A stretch of DNA of 64,000 bases from CALFXN01 sp937957815. GTDB taxonomy: Bacteria > Synergistota > Synergistia > Synergistales > Aminobacteriaceae. Position 1 is the stretch's first letter. Every line of letters begins with the position of its first letter. Of this stretch, positions 1 through 8,646 are shown piece after piece. The position numbers and the translations under genes are program-made. The stretch is taken from assembly GCA_036788195.1 (NCBI GenBank), contig DAIQNX010000005.1, positions 54,994-118,993 on the forward strand, read 5' to 3'. The notes beneath the pieces are model-generated. The model was not told where the DNA came from and made no database searches. It saw only the letters and a list, made by a program, of their open reading frames with translations.

Positions 1-320
1 ACCTTCTCATGATGGTCCTCGGCTGCCTCCTCGAGACGGTGTCGATCGTCCTGCTGACGATGCCGCTCGTGACGCCGATCCTTCACGCGCTTCACATCGA
101 CCCGATCTGGTACGCGATCATCCTGACGGTCAACATGACGATGGCGCTCATCACGCCCCCCGTCGGCATGAACCTGTACGTCATCAACGGCCTTCGCGAG
201 GATATCCGCATGTCGGAAGTCATCGAGGGCGTCTGGCCCTTCGTGATCCTCATTCTTGCGATGCTTGTTCTCACGATGATCTTCCCAGCGATGAGCACGT
301 GGCTCCCGTCCGTCATGTAG
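1..320 (+). CDS. TRAP transporter large permease (DctM family), C-terminal fragment
   Basis: The frame is already open at base 3 and stops at 318-320, so only about 105 C-terminal residues are present; the 5' part lies outside the window. The visible piece is hydrophobic, with two long membrane segments around a loop containing ITPPVGMNLYVI. That pattern is typical of the last helices of DctM, the large membrane subunit of tripartite ATP-independent periplasmic transporters, which take up dicarboxylates and other organic acids with sodium. It is followed 27 bases later by two isocitrate-lyase-family genes and an aldolase, so the substrate is probably an organic acid that they process. The substrate itself cannot be read from this fragment. 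Confidence 0.85.
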   Translation, partial: LLMMVLGCLLETVSIVLLTMPLVTPILHALHIDPIWYAIILTVNMTMALITPPVGMNLYVINGLREDIRMSEVIEGVWPFVILILAMLVLTMIFPAMSTWLPSVM

Positions 321-346
321 GGACCGGTTCGAGGAGGATTTCCATT

Positions 347-1243
347 TTGGAGAAGAATACAACGCGTCTGCGTCGGCTCCTCGGGCGCGACAGAATCCTG
401 GTCGCACCCGGGGTCCACGATCCGCTCGTCGCGAGAATCGCCGAGCGCGAGGGCTTCGATGCCGTGTACATGACGGGATACGGAGCGAGCGCGAGCATTC
501 TCGGGAGGCCGGACGTGGGACTGTTGACGCTGACGGAGATGGCGGAACGGGCCGCGAGAATCGCGGACGCCGTGGATGTCCCGCTTATCGCGGATGCGGA
601 CACGGGCTACGGCAATGCGGTCAACGTCCTACGCACGATCCGCGAGTACGAACGTGCGGGAGTCGCCTGTATCCAGCTCGAGGATCAGGTCGCTCCGAAG
701 AAGTGCGGGCACATGCTCGGAAGGGAGGTCATCCCGCTTCCCGAAATGGTCGGGAAGATTCGGGCCGCATGCGACGCGAGACTCGACGACGATCTCATGA
801 TCATGGCGCGTACGGACGCGCGGACGGGGCTGGGGATCGACGCTGCGATCGAGCGCGGAAAGGCGTTCGAGGACGCGGGGGCGGATATCGTTTTCATCGA
901 ATCCCCCGAGAACGTCGACGAGATGCGCCGGATCACGTCCTCGTTCGGAGTCCCCGTCATAGCGAACATGGTCGAACACGGCCGGACGCCTTTCCTTTCG
1001 GAGTCGGAACTCGGGGAGATCGGGTTCGATCTCGCGATCTTCCCGGTGTCGTCGACCTACGTCATCGCGAAGGCGGTGACGGAACTGATGCAGGAACTGA
1101 AGCGCGACGGCTCGACGAAAGCCTTCGTTGACCGGATGATTCCCTTCGGAGAATTCAACGAACTGGTCGGACTGCCCGAGGTCCGCGAAATGGAGAAGAA
1201 GTACGCGACGGGCAGGGACGCGGATGTTTCGAAAGGACGGTAA
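347..1243 (+). CDS. Isocitrate lyase/PEP mutase superfamily enzyme (methylisocitrate or dimethylmalate lyase-like), copy 1
   Basis: A 298-residue alpha/beta-barrel protein of the isocitrate lyase/phosphoenolpyruvate mutase superfamily. The metal-binding motif DADTGYGN and the lyase signature KKCGH are both present, so it is probably a C-C lyase acting on a methylisocitrate- or dimethylmalate-type acid rather than a phosphonomutase. The chosen start is TTG at 347, because GAGGAGG at 331-337 sits about 9 bases upstream. The same frame is open back to an ATG at 299, but that would overlap the TRAP gene and has no ribosome site. It is the first gene after the transporter and is followed 5 bases later by a paralogue. 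The exact substrate is uncertain; dimethylmalate, methylisocitrate and oxaloacetate-type acids are all possible. Confidence 0.85.
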   Translation: MEKNTTRLRRLLGRDRILVAPGVHDPLVARIAEREGFDAVYMTGYGASASILGRPDVGLLTLTEMAERAARIADAVDVPLIADADTGYGNAVNVLRTIREYERAGVACIQLEDQVAPKKCGHMLGREVIPLPEMVGKIRAACDARLDDDLMIMARTDARTGLGIDAAIERGKAFEDAGADIVFIESPENVDEMRRITSSFGVPVIANMVEHGRTPFLSESELGEIGFDLAIFPVSSTYVIAKAVTELMQELKRDGSTKAFVDRMIPFGEFNELVGLPEVREMEKKYATGRDADVSKGR

Positions 1244-1248
1244 GTGAC

Positions 1249-2178
1249 GTGACGCGGATGAAAACGACGACGCGATTGAGGGAACTTCTCAGGCGTCCGG
1301 GGGCCATCGTGGCCCCCGGTGTGTACGACGCCCTGAGCGCGCGAATCTGCGAACTGGCGGGATTCGAAGTGTTGCAGCATTCTGGCTACGGCACGGCGGC
1401 GGTCCTTCTCGCGCAGCCGGATGTCGGACTGATCGGCTTCGGCGAGATGTGCGCGCAGGTCAGGAACATCGCGCACGCCGTTGCCGTTCCCGTAGTCGGC
1501 GATTCCGACAACGGCTTCGGCAACGCGGTGAACGCGTCCTACACGGTGCGGGAATATCTCCTCGCCGGAGCGGCCGGCCTCTTCATGGAGGATCAGGTAG
1601 CGCCCAAGCGATGCGGACACATGGCCGGAAAACAGGTCGTGCCGCGCGGAGAGATGATGGGAAAGCTGAAGGCCGCGCTCGACGCGCGGAATGAACTCGA
1701 TCCGGATTTCGTCGTCATGTACCGCACGGATGCGCTCGCGGTCAACGGACTCGACGACGCGATCGACCGGGCGAAGGCGGCGGTCGACGTCGGCGTCGAC
1801 ATGATCTTCGTCGAGGCGCTCGAGACGCGCGGACAGATGGAGCGCGTGTCGAAGGAAATCGACGCGCCGCTGATGCTCAACCTCATCGAGGGGGGCAGGA
1901 CGCCGCTCGTGAGCGTCAGGGATGCGGAAGCCATGGGGTTCAAATACATAGTCCCGGCGCTGACGAGCCTCTATGCGGCGGCCGGAGGAATGCTCTACGT
2001 CATGAAGAAGGTCCGCGAATGCGGCGTTTCGGACGCGTATCTCGACAGACTCTGCGTATTCGGAGAGTTTGCGAAAATAGTCCGCCTCGACGACATCCGC
2101 GCGAAGGAAGACGCATACCTGCCGAAAGACGTTCTGGAGTCGAAGTATCACGGGAAAAAGCATATCGTCGGAGAGTGA
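1249..2178 (+). CDS. Isocitrate lyase/PEP mutase superfamily enzyme, copy 2
   Basis: A 309-residue paralogue of the preceding gene, only 5 bases downstream, so co-translated. The two share the N-terminal TRLR.LL pattern, a PDVGL motif and a block around EDQVAPK.CGHM. Here the metal loop reads GDSDNGFGN instead of ADADTGYGN. Both aspartates are kept but flanking positions differ, and the lyase signature is KRCGH. This suggests a duplicated enzyme with a changed substrate, or a hetero-oligomeric partner. The start is GTG 1249 with GAAAGGA upstream; ATG 1258 is the alternative. The reaction is not identifiable from sequence alone. Confidence 0.83.
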   Translation: MTRMKTTTRLRELLRRPGAIVAPGVYDALSARICELAGFEVLQHSGYGTAAVLLAQPDVGLIGFGEMCAQVRNIAHAVAVPVVGDSDNGFGNAVNASYTVREYLLAGAAGLFMEDQVAPKRCGHMAGKQVVPRGEMMGKLKAALDARNELDPDFVVMYRTDALAVNGLDDAIDRAKAAVDVGVDMIFVEALETRGQMERVSKEIDAPLMLNLIEGGRTPLVSVRDAEAMGFKYIVPALTSLYAAAGGMLYVMKKVRECGVSDAYLDRLCVFGEFAKIVRLDDIRAKEDAYLPKDVLESKYHGKKHIVGE

Positions 2179-2271
2179 CCCGTCACCGCCGCGCTCCCGT
2201 AGCCGTGCCTCCGAAAGCGGTATAATCCGGCTGCGAAGTGCGCGTCAATCATGTGAAAGGAGACGGCGACA

Positions 2272-3033
2272 ATGCATGCGACGATAAAGGAAAGACTCCG
2301 TCAGGGGGAAACGGTATACGGGCCCTTCTTCGGGACCGGATGTCCGGACTTCGTTGAAATCGCGGGACTCGCGGGGTTCGATTTTCTGATCATCGACACG
2401 GAGCACGGACCCGGGAATCCCGAGTCCATCCAGAATTCGATCCGGGCTGCGGAACTCAGGGGCATCGCTCCGGTCGTCCGCGTCACGTCGGCCGATTCGC
2501 AGACGATCCTCCGGACGCTCGACGTCGGTGCGGCGGGTGTTCAGGTGCCCCAGGTGAACGATGTTGAATGCGCACGAAACGTCGCACGGTGGTCGAAGTA
2601 TTTTCCGCTCGGTGTCCGGGGCGCCGCGATGCCGCGGTCGTCCTCGTACGGAATGCGTCAGCTCGACGAGTACTTCCGGCAGGCGAACGAGGACACGCTC
2701 GTCGTCGTGCATTGCGAGAACGTCGAAGGACTCGGACGGCTTCCGGAGATCGCGTCGGTCGAAGGAATCGACGTAGTCTTCGTGGGACCGTACGACCTCT
2801 CCCAGTCGCTGGGTATCCCGGGGCAGATCTCGCACCCGAAGATGGTGGAGGCGGTGGACAGGGCGCTGCGGATCACGCAGGAGGCCGGAAAGATTCCCGG
2901 AATCTTCGCCACGTCGGTTGAAGAGGCGAAACGCCGGGTGGCGCAGGGGTTTCGCTACATTGCCTACAGCATGGATATTCTGCTCTTCGCGAGCGTCTGC
3001 CGAGAGGTCGTTCAGGCGCTGAGAAAAGCGTGA
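2272..3033 (+). CDS. HpcH/HpaI family aldolase
   Basis: A 253-residue class II pyruvate aldolase of the HpcH/HpaI (2-keto-3-deoxy acid aldolase/citrate lyase beta-like) family. Visible family features are IIDTEHGP near the start, VRVTSAD, a glycine-rich GAAGVQVPQV strand, and the late DVVFVGPYDLSQSLG loop that binds the substrate carboxylate. Such enzymes split 4-hydroxy-2-oxo acids into pyruvate and an aldehyde with a divalent metal. AAAGGAGA lies 9 bases before the ATG. A TATAAT at 2221-2226 in the 93-base gap suggests its own promoter, although no good -35 is visible. It likely acts with the two upstream lyase-type enzymes in organic-acid breakdown. A perfect palindromic terminator follows directly. 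Confidence 0.88.
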   Translation: MHATIKERLRQGETVYGPFFGTGCPDFVEIAGLAGFDFLIIDTEHGPGNPESIQNSIRAAELRGIAPVVRVTSADSQTILRTLDVGAAGVQVPQVNDVECARNVARWSKYFPLGVRGAAMPRSSSYGMRQLDEYFRQANEDTLVVVHCENVEGLGRLPEIASVEGIDVVFVGPYDLSQSLGIPGQISHPKMVEAVDRALRITQEAGKIPGIFATSVEEAKRRVAQGFRYIAYSMDILLFASVCREVVQALRKA

Positions 3034-3038
3034 CGTAT

Positions 3039-3084
3039 CGACGAATAAAGAAGCCCCCGGATCCGGGGGCTTCTTTATTCGTCG
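3039..3084. terminator. Bidirectional terminator, perfect 46-base palindrome
   Basis: Bases 3039-3084 form a perfect inverted repeat centred on ggatcc, with a GC-rich core (gcccccgg) flanked by A-rich and T-rich arms (aaagaag/cttcttt). It lies between the stop of the aldolase gene and the stop of the convergent malY-like gene, so it can serve both strands. Confidence 0.85.
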
Positions 3085-4266
3085 CTATTTCCGCCGGGCT
3101 TTCACTGCCTTTTCGATCCGCTCGAGTCCTTCGCGCAGAAGCGCCCGCGGTGTCGCGATGTTCATGCGCGCGAAGCCTTCGCCGCCGGTGCCGAACCAGT
3201 TGCCCCCATCCATGGCGACTCTCGCTTCGTTCACGAAGAACGCCTGTTGCTCCTTCGCGTTCATTTTCAGGGTGCGGCAGTCGAGGAACGGGATATAGGT
3301 TCCCTCGGGATAGATCAAGCGTATTTCAGGGATGTTCGCCTTCAGGTACGAGTCCAGAAACTCCAGGTTCCCCCTGAGGTATTCCATAAGTTCTTCGAGC
3401 CACGGCTCACCCATGCGGTAGGCGGCTTCGCAGGCAAGCGTGCCGAAGGCGTTGCCGCCGTCGATATGGAGGAATGAAATCGTGTTGCTGTAGCGTTTTC
3501 GCAGCCGGTCGTCGGGGACGATCACCATGGACGTCGAAAGCCCGGCGATGTTGAACGTCTTGCTCGGGGCGATCGTCGTGAGCGAGATCGACGCGGCCTT
3601 CTCCGAGATCGACGCGACCGGTGTGTGCTTCGCCCACGGGAAGACGATGTCGGAATGGATTTCGTCCGCCACGATGAGGACGTTCCGCTCGGCGCAGAGA
3701 TCCACGATTCGGGTGAGTTCCTCGCGCGTCCAGACGCGGCCGACCGGATTGTGCGGCGAACAGAGGAACATCATCGTCACAGAAGGGTCGAGCTTGCGCT
3801 CGAGATCCTCGAAATCGATCTCGAAGCGATCTCCCGTGAACCGGAGCGGATTTTCGACGATCCGCCTCCCTCGTCCGCCGATGACGTCGAAGAAAGGATA
3901 GTACACGGGCGGCTGGATGAGAACGCCATCGCCGGGCTGCGTATAGGTCAGGATCGCCATGGAGAGCGCGGGGACGACGCCGGGCGAATGGCAGATCCAT
4001 TCCGGCTTGATCGTCCATCCGAATCGGCGCGCGACCCACGAGACGATGGCTTCGTAATAGGACGGCATCCGCTTCGTGTAGCCATAGATTCCGTGTTCCA
4101 CGCGTTTCCGGAGAACGTCGCTCACCTCGGGTGGCGCCTTGAAGTCCATGTCCGCGACCCACATGGGCAGTAGGTCGTTGCGCCCGAAAAGCGGCGTCAT
4201 AAGATCCCATTTCGAGCTGCACGTATTCGTCCGTTCGATGACGGTGTCGAAATCATATTGTCCCAA
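3085..4266 (-). CDS. MalY/PatB-type PLP-dependent C-S lyase (cystathionine beta-lyase-like aminotransferase)
   Basis: A fold-type I PLP enzyme of the MalY/PatB family, which cleaves C-S beta bonds in cystathionine, cysteine and related thioethers to pyruvate, ammonia and a thiol. Motifs in order: KWD near the start, DLLPMWVADMDF, GYTKRMPSYYEAI, SPGVVPALS, CSPHNPVGRVW, ADEIHSD, and APSKTFNIAGL with the PLP lysine. I start it at TTG 4266, giving 393 residues, because AGAGGAGAG at 4281-4273 is correctly spaced and the family normally begins just before a YDF.TVI..RNT segment. Upstream in-frame ATG 4302 and TTG 4314 have no ribosome site. The gene is monocistronic, convergent with the aldolase and divergent from nrdJ. 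It could contribute to sulfur amino-acid fermentation alongside the cysteine desulfidase at 10.7-12.0 kb. Confidence 0.87.
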   Translation of the reverse strand: MGQYDFDTVIERTNTCSSKWDLMTPLFGRNDLLPMWVADMDFKAPPEVSDVLRKRVEHGIYGYTKRMPSYYEAIVSWVARRFGWTIKPEWICHSPGVVPALSMAILTYTQPGDGVLIQPPVYYPFFDVIGGRGRRIVENPLRFTGDRFEIDFEDLERKLDPSVTMMFLCSPHNPVGRVWTREELTRIVDLCAERNVLIVADEIHSDIVFPWAKHTPVASISEKAASISLTTIAPSKTFNIAGLSTSMVIVPDDRLRKRYSNTISFLHIDGGNAFGTLACEAAYRMGEPWLEELMEYLRGNLEFLDSYLKANIPEIRLIYPEGTYIPFLDCRTLKMNAKEQQAFFVNEARVAMDGGNWFGTGGEGFARMNIATPRALLREGLERIEKAVKARRK

Positions 4267-4539
4267 AAATCTCTCTCCTCTCTGAGTATCAATCGTATCC
4301 ATTGTCGGATACAAAACCGGTGTGGATATACTACACCATCGTCCGCGAATCGTCCCGAAGACATTCGCGCGGTCCGGATCACGGAAGACGGGAGACTGAT
4401 ATCCGGCTGAGATTGGGCTTCCCGGCTTGCTCCGGCGTTGCGGGTATGATACAGTGTGTTCCCGTGATCACACAACATATAACGTTTTTACTCGTTATTT
4501 TCAATAGAATACGCTATTTATGGAAGGATGGATTCTCCG

Positions 4540-7074
4540 ATGGACTATCGCGACCGATTCGTTCCGTTCTCCGCTTCCGCTGCCGTACAGCCTCCGGATC
4601 TCTCGGAGAACGCGGAGTGGCTTCTCGCCCAGCGCTATTTTTCGCTCCGATACGACGATGCGACCGGAGCTGTGAGGCGGGAGGCGAGCTTTCACGAATT
4701 CGCGCGCCGCGTTTCGCGGATCGTCGCGTCGGCGGAGTCGCTGTATCTCGATGCGGATGATCCCGCGTCGCTCGAATGGCTCCGGACGCTCGAAGCCAAC
4801 ATGTACGCCGACCTGTGCGCGCGCCGTTTCCTGTTCAACTCGCCGTGCCTCTTCGGCGCTGGGGCGGGGCTGACGATACGGTCGGACATGGCCGCGCGGA
4901 TCTACGGGGATCCGGAGACGCTGACGTTCGCGGATTACGCGCTGTTGCAGCGGTCGAAGACGAAGAACCAGCAGCTCTTCGCGTGTTTCGTTATCTCGGT
5001 AGGGGACAGCATCGAGGGGATCTTCGACTCCGTGAAGGACGCCGCGGTGATCAGCAAGTTCGGCGGCGGCGTCGGCGGAAATTTCGGAAACCTGCGCGAA
5101 CGGGGGTCGGAAATCAACGGCGGCGTCGGCGGCAAGGCCTCCGGGCCGATATCGTTCATGGAGACGTGGAACACGATGGGGGCGGTCGTCGTCCAGGGCG
5201 GTCGCCGCCGCGCGGCTCTCATGGGGATGCTCTACGACGATCACCCCGATATCCTCGACTTCATCCGGAGCAAGGAAGAGGAGGGCAAGTTCCCCTACTT
5301 CAACATCTCGGTCTGCCTTTCCGACGCGCTGATCCGCGCGGCCGGGGCCGGAGAGGGATTCGCGCTGCGCTCCCGGAAGGACGGTTCGGTCGTCCGGACG
5401 ATTCCGGCGGCCGAACTCATGACGGCGATCTGCGAAAGCGCCTGGAAACGCGGCGACCCCGGGGTCTTCTTCATCGACCGGGCGAACGCCGACAACCTTC
5501 TCAAAATGGGGCCCGAGTGGCGCATCGAGTCCACGAATCCCTGCGGCGAACAGCCGTTGCCCAATTATACGAGCTGCAACCTCGGTTCGGTCAATGCGGA
5601 CACCTTCGTCGGTTCGGGATTCGACGCCGCCGCGTTCGAGAACCAGGTCTTCCGCTCCATGTACTATCTGGACCTCGTGATCGACGCGTGTTCCTACCCG
5701 CTGCCGCGGATCGAGGACCGCACGAAGCGGATACGTCCCGTCGGTCTCGGAATCATGGGGCTCGCGGATGCGGCGATCCGCCTGCGTCTCCGGTACGGCG
5801 CGGATGACTTCCTCGCGTTCTGCGACCGCCTTGCGTCCCTGATGTCTTCGGCCGCGCTTCAGGCGACCGTCGATATGGTCGACGAGATGGGCAAAGCGTC
5901 CTTCCCGGAGTCCGGGCTCGTCCGCGAGCTGTTTGGGGCGTGGAGGACCGACGGCGGAACGGGGCGCATTCCCGAAGAGGTCCGCCCGGAGAACCTTGCC
6001 GGACTGGTCGAGGCGATGCGCGGCGGGGATCGGATCCCCTACACGCTCGTCAACGCGGTCGAAGCGCTTGCGCGGCGATCTCCCGAAGACGCCGCGCGCG
6101 TGGTCCGGGCGCTCTTTGAAGGACGGCTGCGCAACAGCCGCAGGCTTTCGATCGCACCGACCGGGTCCATCTCGATGCTTATCGATGCGAGCCCCGGCGT
6201 GGAGCCGAATTTTGCGTGGTCCTGGTCGCGCCGGATCGTCCGGACCGACGCCTCGGGCGCCGAAACGCGGGAGTTCTGGCACCGGCTCCTCTCCCCCGAC
6301 CAGCGCGAGGAACTCCGGCGTTCGGGACGGATCGCGGACCCCGTCTTCGTCACGGCCTACGACATCGGGACCAAGGAGCACGTCAGCGTCGTCGGACGCT
6401 TTGCGGCGCATGTCGACAGCGGCATCAGCAAGACCGTGAATCTCCCGAACGAGGCGACCGTGGAGGACGTTCGCGGCGTCTACGAGATGTGCTATCGCTT
6501 CGGCGCGAAGGGAATCACGATCTATCGCGACGGATCGCGCAACGACCAGCCCGTCGACGTGAAGGGCAAACAGGAAGCCGCAGGAGCGAAGCGCGAGCAG
6601 CAGGTTCCGCACACCAGCCGCGTGAAGGAGCGCCCCGGAATGATCGTCTTCGGGAAGACGATCAAGGAGCATACGCCGTGGGGGAGCGTCTACGTCACGC
6701 TGAATTTCGACGGGGACGAACCGTTTGAAGTGTTCGCGTCGATCGGCAAAAGCGGCTCCGAACTCAAGGCGATGACCGAGGCGCTCTCCCGGGCGATATC
6801 GATCGGCCTTCGGAGCGGCGGTAAGCTGGAGGACTTCATCGCGACGCTCAAGGGCCTTTCGGGCAAGGAGGCGTGGCTCTTCGACTCCGACGAGGAGCAG
6901 GTGGCGCGTTCCATTCCGGATGCGGTGGCGCTGCTTCTGGAAAAGCTGATCCGGCGCGAGACGCCGCACGGGGGCGACGACCGCGGGAAGAAGTGTCCCG
7001 AGTGCGACAGCCCGATGGAGATGGTCTCGGGCTGCGCCTACTGCTTCAGCTGCGGCTATTCGCCGTGCAAATAG
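4540..7074 (+). CDS. nrdJ: Adenosylcobalamin-dependent (class II) ribonucleoside-diphosphate reductase
   Basis: Class II ribonucleotide reductase, which makes deoxyribonucleotides using adenosylcobalamin, without oxygen or a second subunit. The ten-stranded barrel carries the first conserved cysteine in FNSPCLFGAG (about residue 103 from this start) and the NPCGEQPLPNYTSCNLG active-site loop (about residue 335). The C-terminal tail ends in a CPEC...CxxC-type zinc ribbon with final cysteines for re-reduction (CFSCGYSPCK), as in vitamin B12-dependent NrdJ. Length is 844 residues, normal for the family. ATG 4528 is also in frame, but GGAAGG abuts it directly; ATG 4540 is 12 bases from that site and preferred. 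No cobalamin riboswitch is evident in the 273-base upstream gap, only an AT-rich stretch with a weak TATAAC. Confidence 0.95.
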   Translation: MDYRDRFVPFSASAAVQPPDLSENAEWLLAQRYFSLRYDDATGAVRREASFHEFARRVSRIVASAESLYLDADDPASLEWLRTLEANMYADLCARRFLFNSPCLFGAGAGLTIRSDMAARIYGDPETLTFADYALLQRSKTKNQQLFACFVISVGDSIEGIFDSVKDAAVISKFGGGVGGNFGNLRERGSEINGGVGGKASGPISFMETWNTMGAVVVQGGRRRAALMGMLYDDHPDILDFIRSKEEEGKFPYFNISVCLSDALIRAAGAGEGFALRSRKDGSVVRTIPAAELMTAICESAWKRGDPGVFFIDRANADNLLKMGPEWRIESTNPCGEQPLPNYTSCNLGSVNADTFVGSGFDAAAFENQVFRSMYYLDLVIDACSYPLPRIEDRTKRIRPVGLGIMGLADAAIRLRLRYGADDFLAFCDRLASLMSSAALQATVDMVDEMGKASFPESGLVRELFGAWRTDGGTGRIPEEVRPENLAGLVEAMRGGDRIPYTLVNAVEALARRSPEDAARVVRALFEGRLRNSRRLSIAPTGSISMLIDASPGVEPNFAWSWSRRIVRTDASGAETREFWHRLLSPDQREELRRSGRIADPVFVTAYDIGTKEHVSVVGRFAAHVDSGISKTVNLPNEATVEDVRGVYEMCYRFGAKGITIYRDGSRNDQPVDVKGKQEAAGAKREQQVPHTSRVKERPGMIVFGKTIKEHTPWGSVYVTLNFDGDEPFEVFASIGKSGSELKAMTEALSRAISIGLRSGGKLEDFIATLKGLSGKEAWLFDSDEEQVARSIPDAVALLLEKLIRRETPHGGDDRGKKCPECDSPMEMVSGCAYCFSCGYSPCK

Positions 7075-7081
7075 CGGACGA

Positions 7082-7109
7082 TTGACAAGCTCTTGCTATC
7101 GCGTATAAT
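7082..7109 (+). promoter_or_regulatory. Sigma-70-type promoter of the SAM riboswitch-metK unit
   Basis: TTGACA at 7082-7087 and TATAAT at 7104-7109 are separated by 16 bases. Both hexamers match consensus. Transcription should start near 7116, about 30 bases before the riboswitch. Confidence 0.85.
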
Positions 7110-7144
7110 TCTCTGGCGTTTGTGATTCTTTGACAACTGAAAAT

Positions 7145-7250
7145 CTCTTATCGAGAGCGGCGGAGGGACTGGCCCGATGATGCCCGGCAACCTGTTTTTC
7201 CAGACATGGTGCCAAAACCAGCGCCCGTGCGGCGGATGATAAGAGGAAAG
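7145..7250 (+). promoter_or_regulatory. SAM-I (S-box) riboswitch
   Basis: The closing stem P1 pairs ctcttatc (7145-7152) with gataagag (7238-7245). Between them are the hallmark S-box elements: agagcggcggagggac, ggcccgatga, cccggcaacc, and the ggtgccaaaaccagc block. An intrinsic terminator lies about 15 bases downstream and then metK begins. Known behaviour of this class is that bound S-adenosylmethionine stabilises P1 and lets the terminator form, lowering metK expression. The assignment to metK makes feedback control by its own product likely. Confidence 0.96.
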
Positions 7251-7266
7251 CGGCTGTATGCGAATG

Positions 7267-7296
7267 AAAGGCCCTTCCTCGGGAAGGGCCTTTTTT
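7267..7296 (+). terminator. Riboswitch expression-platform terminator
   Basis: A 12-bp stem (aaaggcccttcc with ggaagggccttt, three-base loop) is followed by a T run. It sits between the SAM-I aptamer and metK and is the expected transcription-attenuation switch. Confidence 0.92.
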
Positions 7297-7349
7297 GTGT
7301 CGTATTTGCGGGAAACGTGTTTTCAGATCGAAGAAGGGGGTTACGACAT

Positions 7350-8552
7350 ATGGCGGAAAAGTTTCTGTTCACTTCGGAATCAGTGACGGAGGGGCACCCC
7401 GACAAGGTGGCCGATCAGATTTCCGACGGCGTCCTCGACGCTATCCTCAAGGACGACCCTAAGGGACGCGTGGCGTGCGAAGTTCTCGTGACGACTGGGC
7501 TCGTGCTCGTCGCGGGCGAGATAACCACAAGCACCTACGTGGATATCCCGAAGCTCACCCGGGATATCATCAAGGATATCGGCTACACTCGCGCGAAGTA
7601 CGGCTTCGACGGCGACACCTGCGCGGTCATTTCGGCGATCGACGAGCAATCCGCGGACATCGCCCAGGGCGTGAACGCGGCGCTGGAAATCCGTAGCCAG
7701 GCGGCGCATGAGGAAGAAATCGCGAAGACCGGCGCCGGGGACCAGGGGATGATGGTCGGCTACGCGTGCAACGAGACGCCCGAATTCCTGCCGATGCCCA
7801 TCGCCCTTGCGCATCGGCTCGCGAGAAGGCTCGCGAAGGTGCGCAAGGAGGGGACCATCCCGTATCTCCGTCCCGACGGAAAGACCCAGGTCACGCTGGA
7901 GTATCAGAACGGCGAGGCCGTGCGTGCGGACACGATCATCGTGTCGACGCAGCATCATCCCGGCGCGACGGAGTCCCAGATCCGCGCGGACATCATCGAG
8001 CACGTCATCAATCCCGTCATCCCCGACTATCTCATGAAGGAAGACACGCGGATGCTCGTCAATCCGACGGGGCGTTTCGTCAAGGGAGGACCGATGGCGG
8101 ACACCGGCCTCACGGGACGAAAGATCATCGTGGACACCTACGGCGGGTGGGCGCCCCACGGCGGCGGCGCGTTCTCCGGAAAGGATCCGACGAAAGTGGA
8201 CCGTTCCGGCGCCTACATGGCCCGGTATGTCGCCAAGAACGTCGTGGCGTCCGGCGTGGCCGACAAGTGCCAGATCCAGGTGGCGTACGCCATCGGCGTG
8301 GCGGAGCCGGTTTCGATCATGATCGATACGTTCGGAACGGGGAGCGTATCCGACGAGCGGATCACCGCGATCGTCCGGGAGCTTTTCGACTTCCGCCCCG
8401 GCGCGATCATCAGCCGGCTCGACCTGCGGAAGCCGCAGTACCGCCGCGTCGCGGCCTACGGACACATGGGCCGGATCGATCTCGATCCGATGCCTTCATG
8501 GGAGCTGACGGACATGGCGGAAGCGATTCGCAGGGCGGCCGAAAAGGCGTAG
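7350..8552 (+). CDS. metK: S-adenosylmethionine synthetase
   Basis: Methionine adenosyltransferase makes S-adenosylmethionine from methionine and ATP. The 400-residue length is typical. Signatures are SVTEGHPDKVADQISD at the N-terminus, GAGDQGMMVGYA near residue 125, and the P-loop-like GGGAFSGKDPTKVDRS near residue 270. ATG 7350 is chosen over an in-frame ATG at 7206 because AAGAAGGGGG lies just upstream and the protein family starts at this point. The upstream methionine lies inside the riboswitch and is not a real start. Expression is controlled by the SAM-I riboswitch and terminator. A very strong hairpin terminator follows at 8571-8625. Confidence 0.97.
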   Translation: MAEKFLFTSESVTEGHPDKVADQISDGVLDAILKDDPKGRVACEVLVTTGLVLVAGEITTSTYVDIPKLTRDIIKDIGYTRAKYGFDGDTCAVISAIDEQSADIAQGVNAALEIRSQAAHEEEIAKTGAGDQGMMVGYACNETPEFLPMPIALAHRLARRLAKVRKEGTIPYLRPDGKTQVTLEYQNGEAVRADTIIVSTQHHPGATESQIRADIIEHVINPVIPDYLMKEDTRMLVNPTGRFVKGGPMADTGLTGRKIIVDTYGGWAPHGGGAFSGKDPTKVDRSGAYMARYVAKNVVASGVADKCQIQVAYAIGVAEPVSIMIDTFGTGSVSDERITAIVRELFDFRPGAIISRLDLRKPQYRRVAAYGHMGRIDLDPMPSWELTDMAEAIRRAAEKA

Positions 8553-8570
8553 GCAGGGCGGAACGCGGAG

Positions 8571-8625
8571 AACGAAGACAGGGAAGGGGACCGGCCTCTC
8601 GCCGGTCCCCTTCCCTGTCTTCGTT
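8571..8625. terminator. Bidirectional terminator, 25-bp perfect stem
   Basis: Perfect stem of 8571-8595 with 8601-8625, loop ctctc. It lies between convergent metK and the beta-propeller gene. The arms carry aacgaaga and tcttcgtt ends outside a GC-rich core, so either strand can be terminated. Confidence 0.8.
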
Positions 8626-8646
8626 TGATGTCGGTTGCGTCGCGGG

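Noticed and set aside
4315..4539. NrdR box or cobalamin riboswitch before nrdJ
   Set aside because: Only a weak acacaacatataacg and a gtgatcac dyad are present; the paired 16-bp NrdR boxes and the cobalamin-box core are not seen.
4501..6969. Very long open frame on the minus strand inside nrdJ
   Set aside because: Shadow of a GC-rich coding gene; the predicted protein is Arg/Asp/Glu-rich without motifs, while the plus-strand frame is a clear NrdJ.
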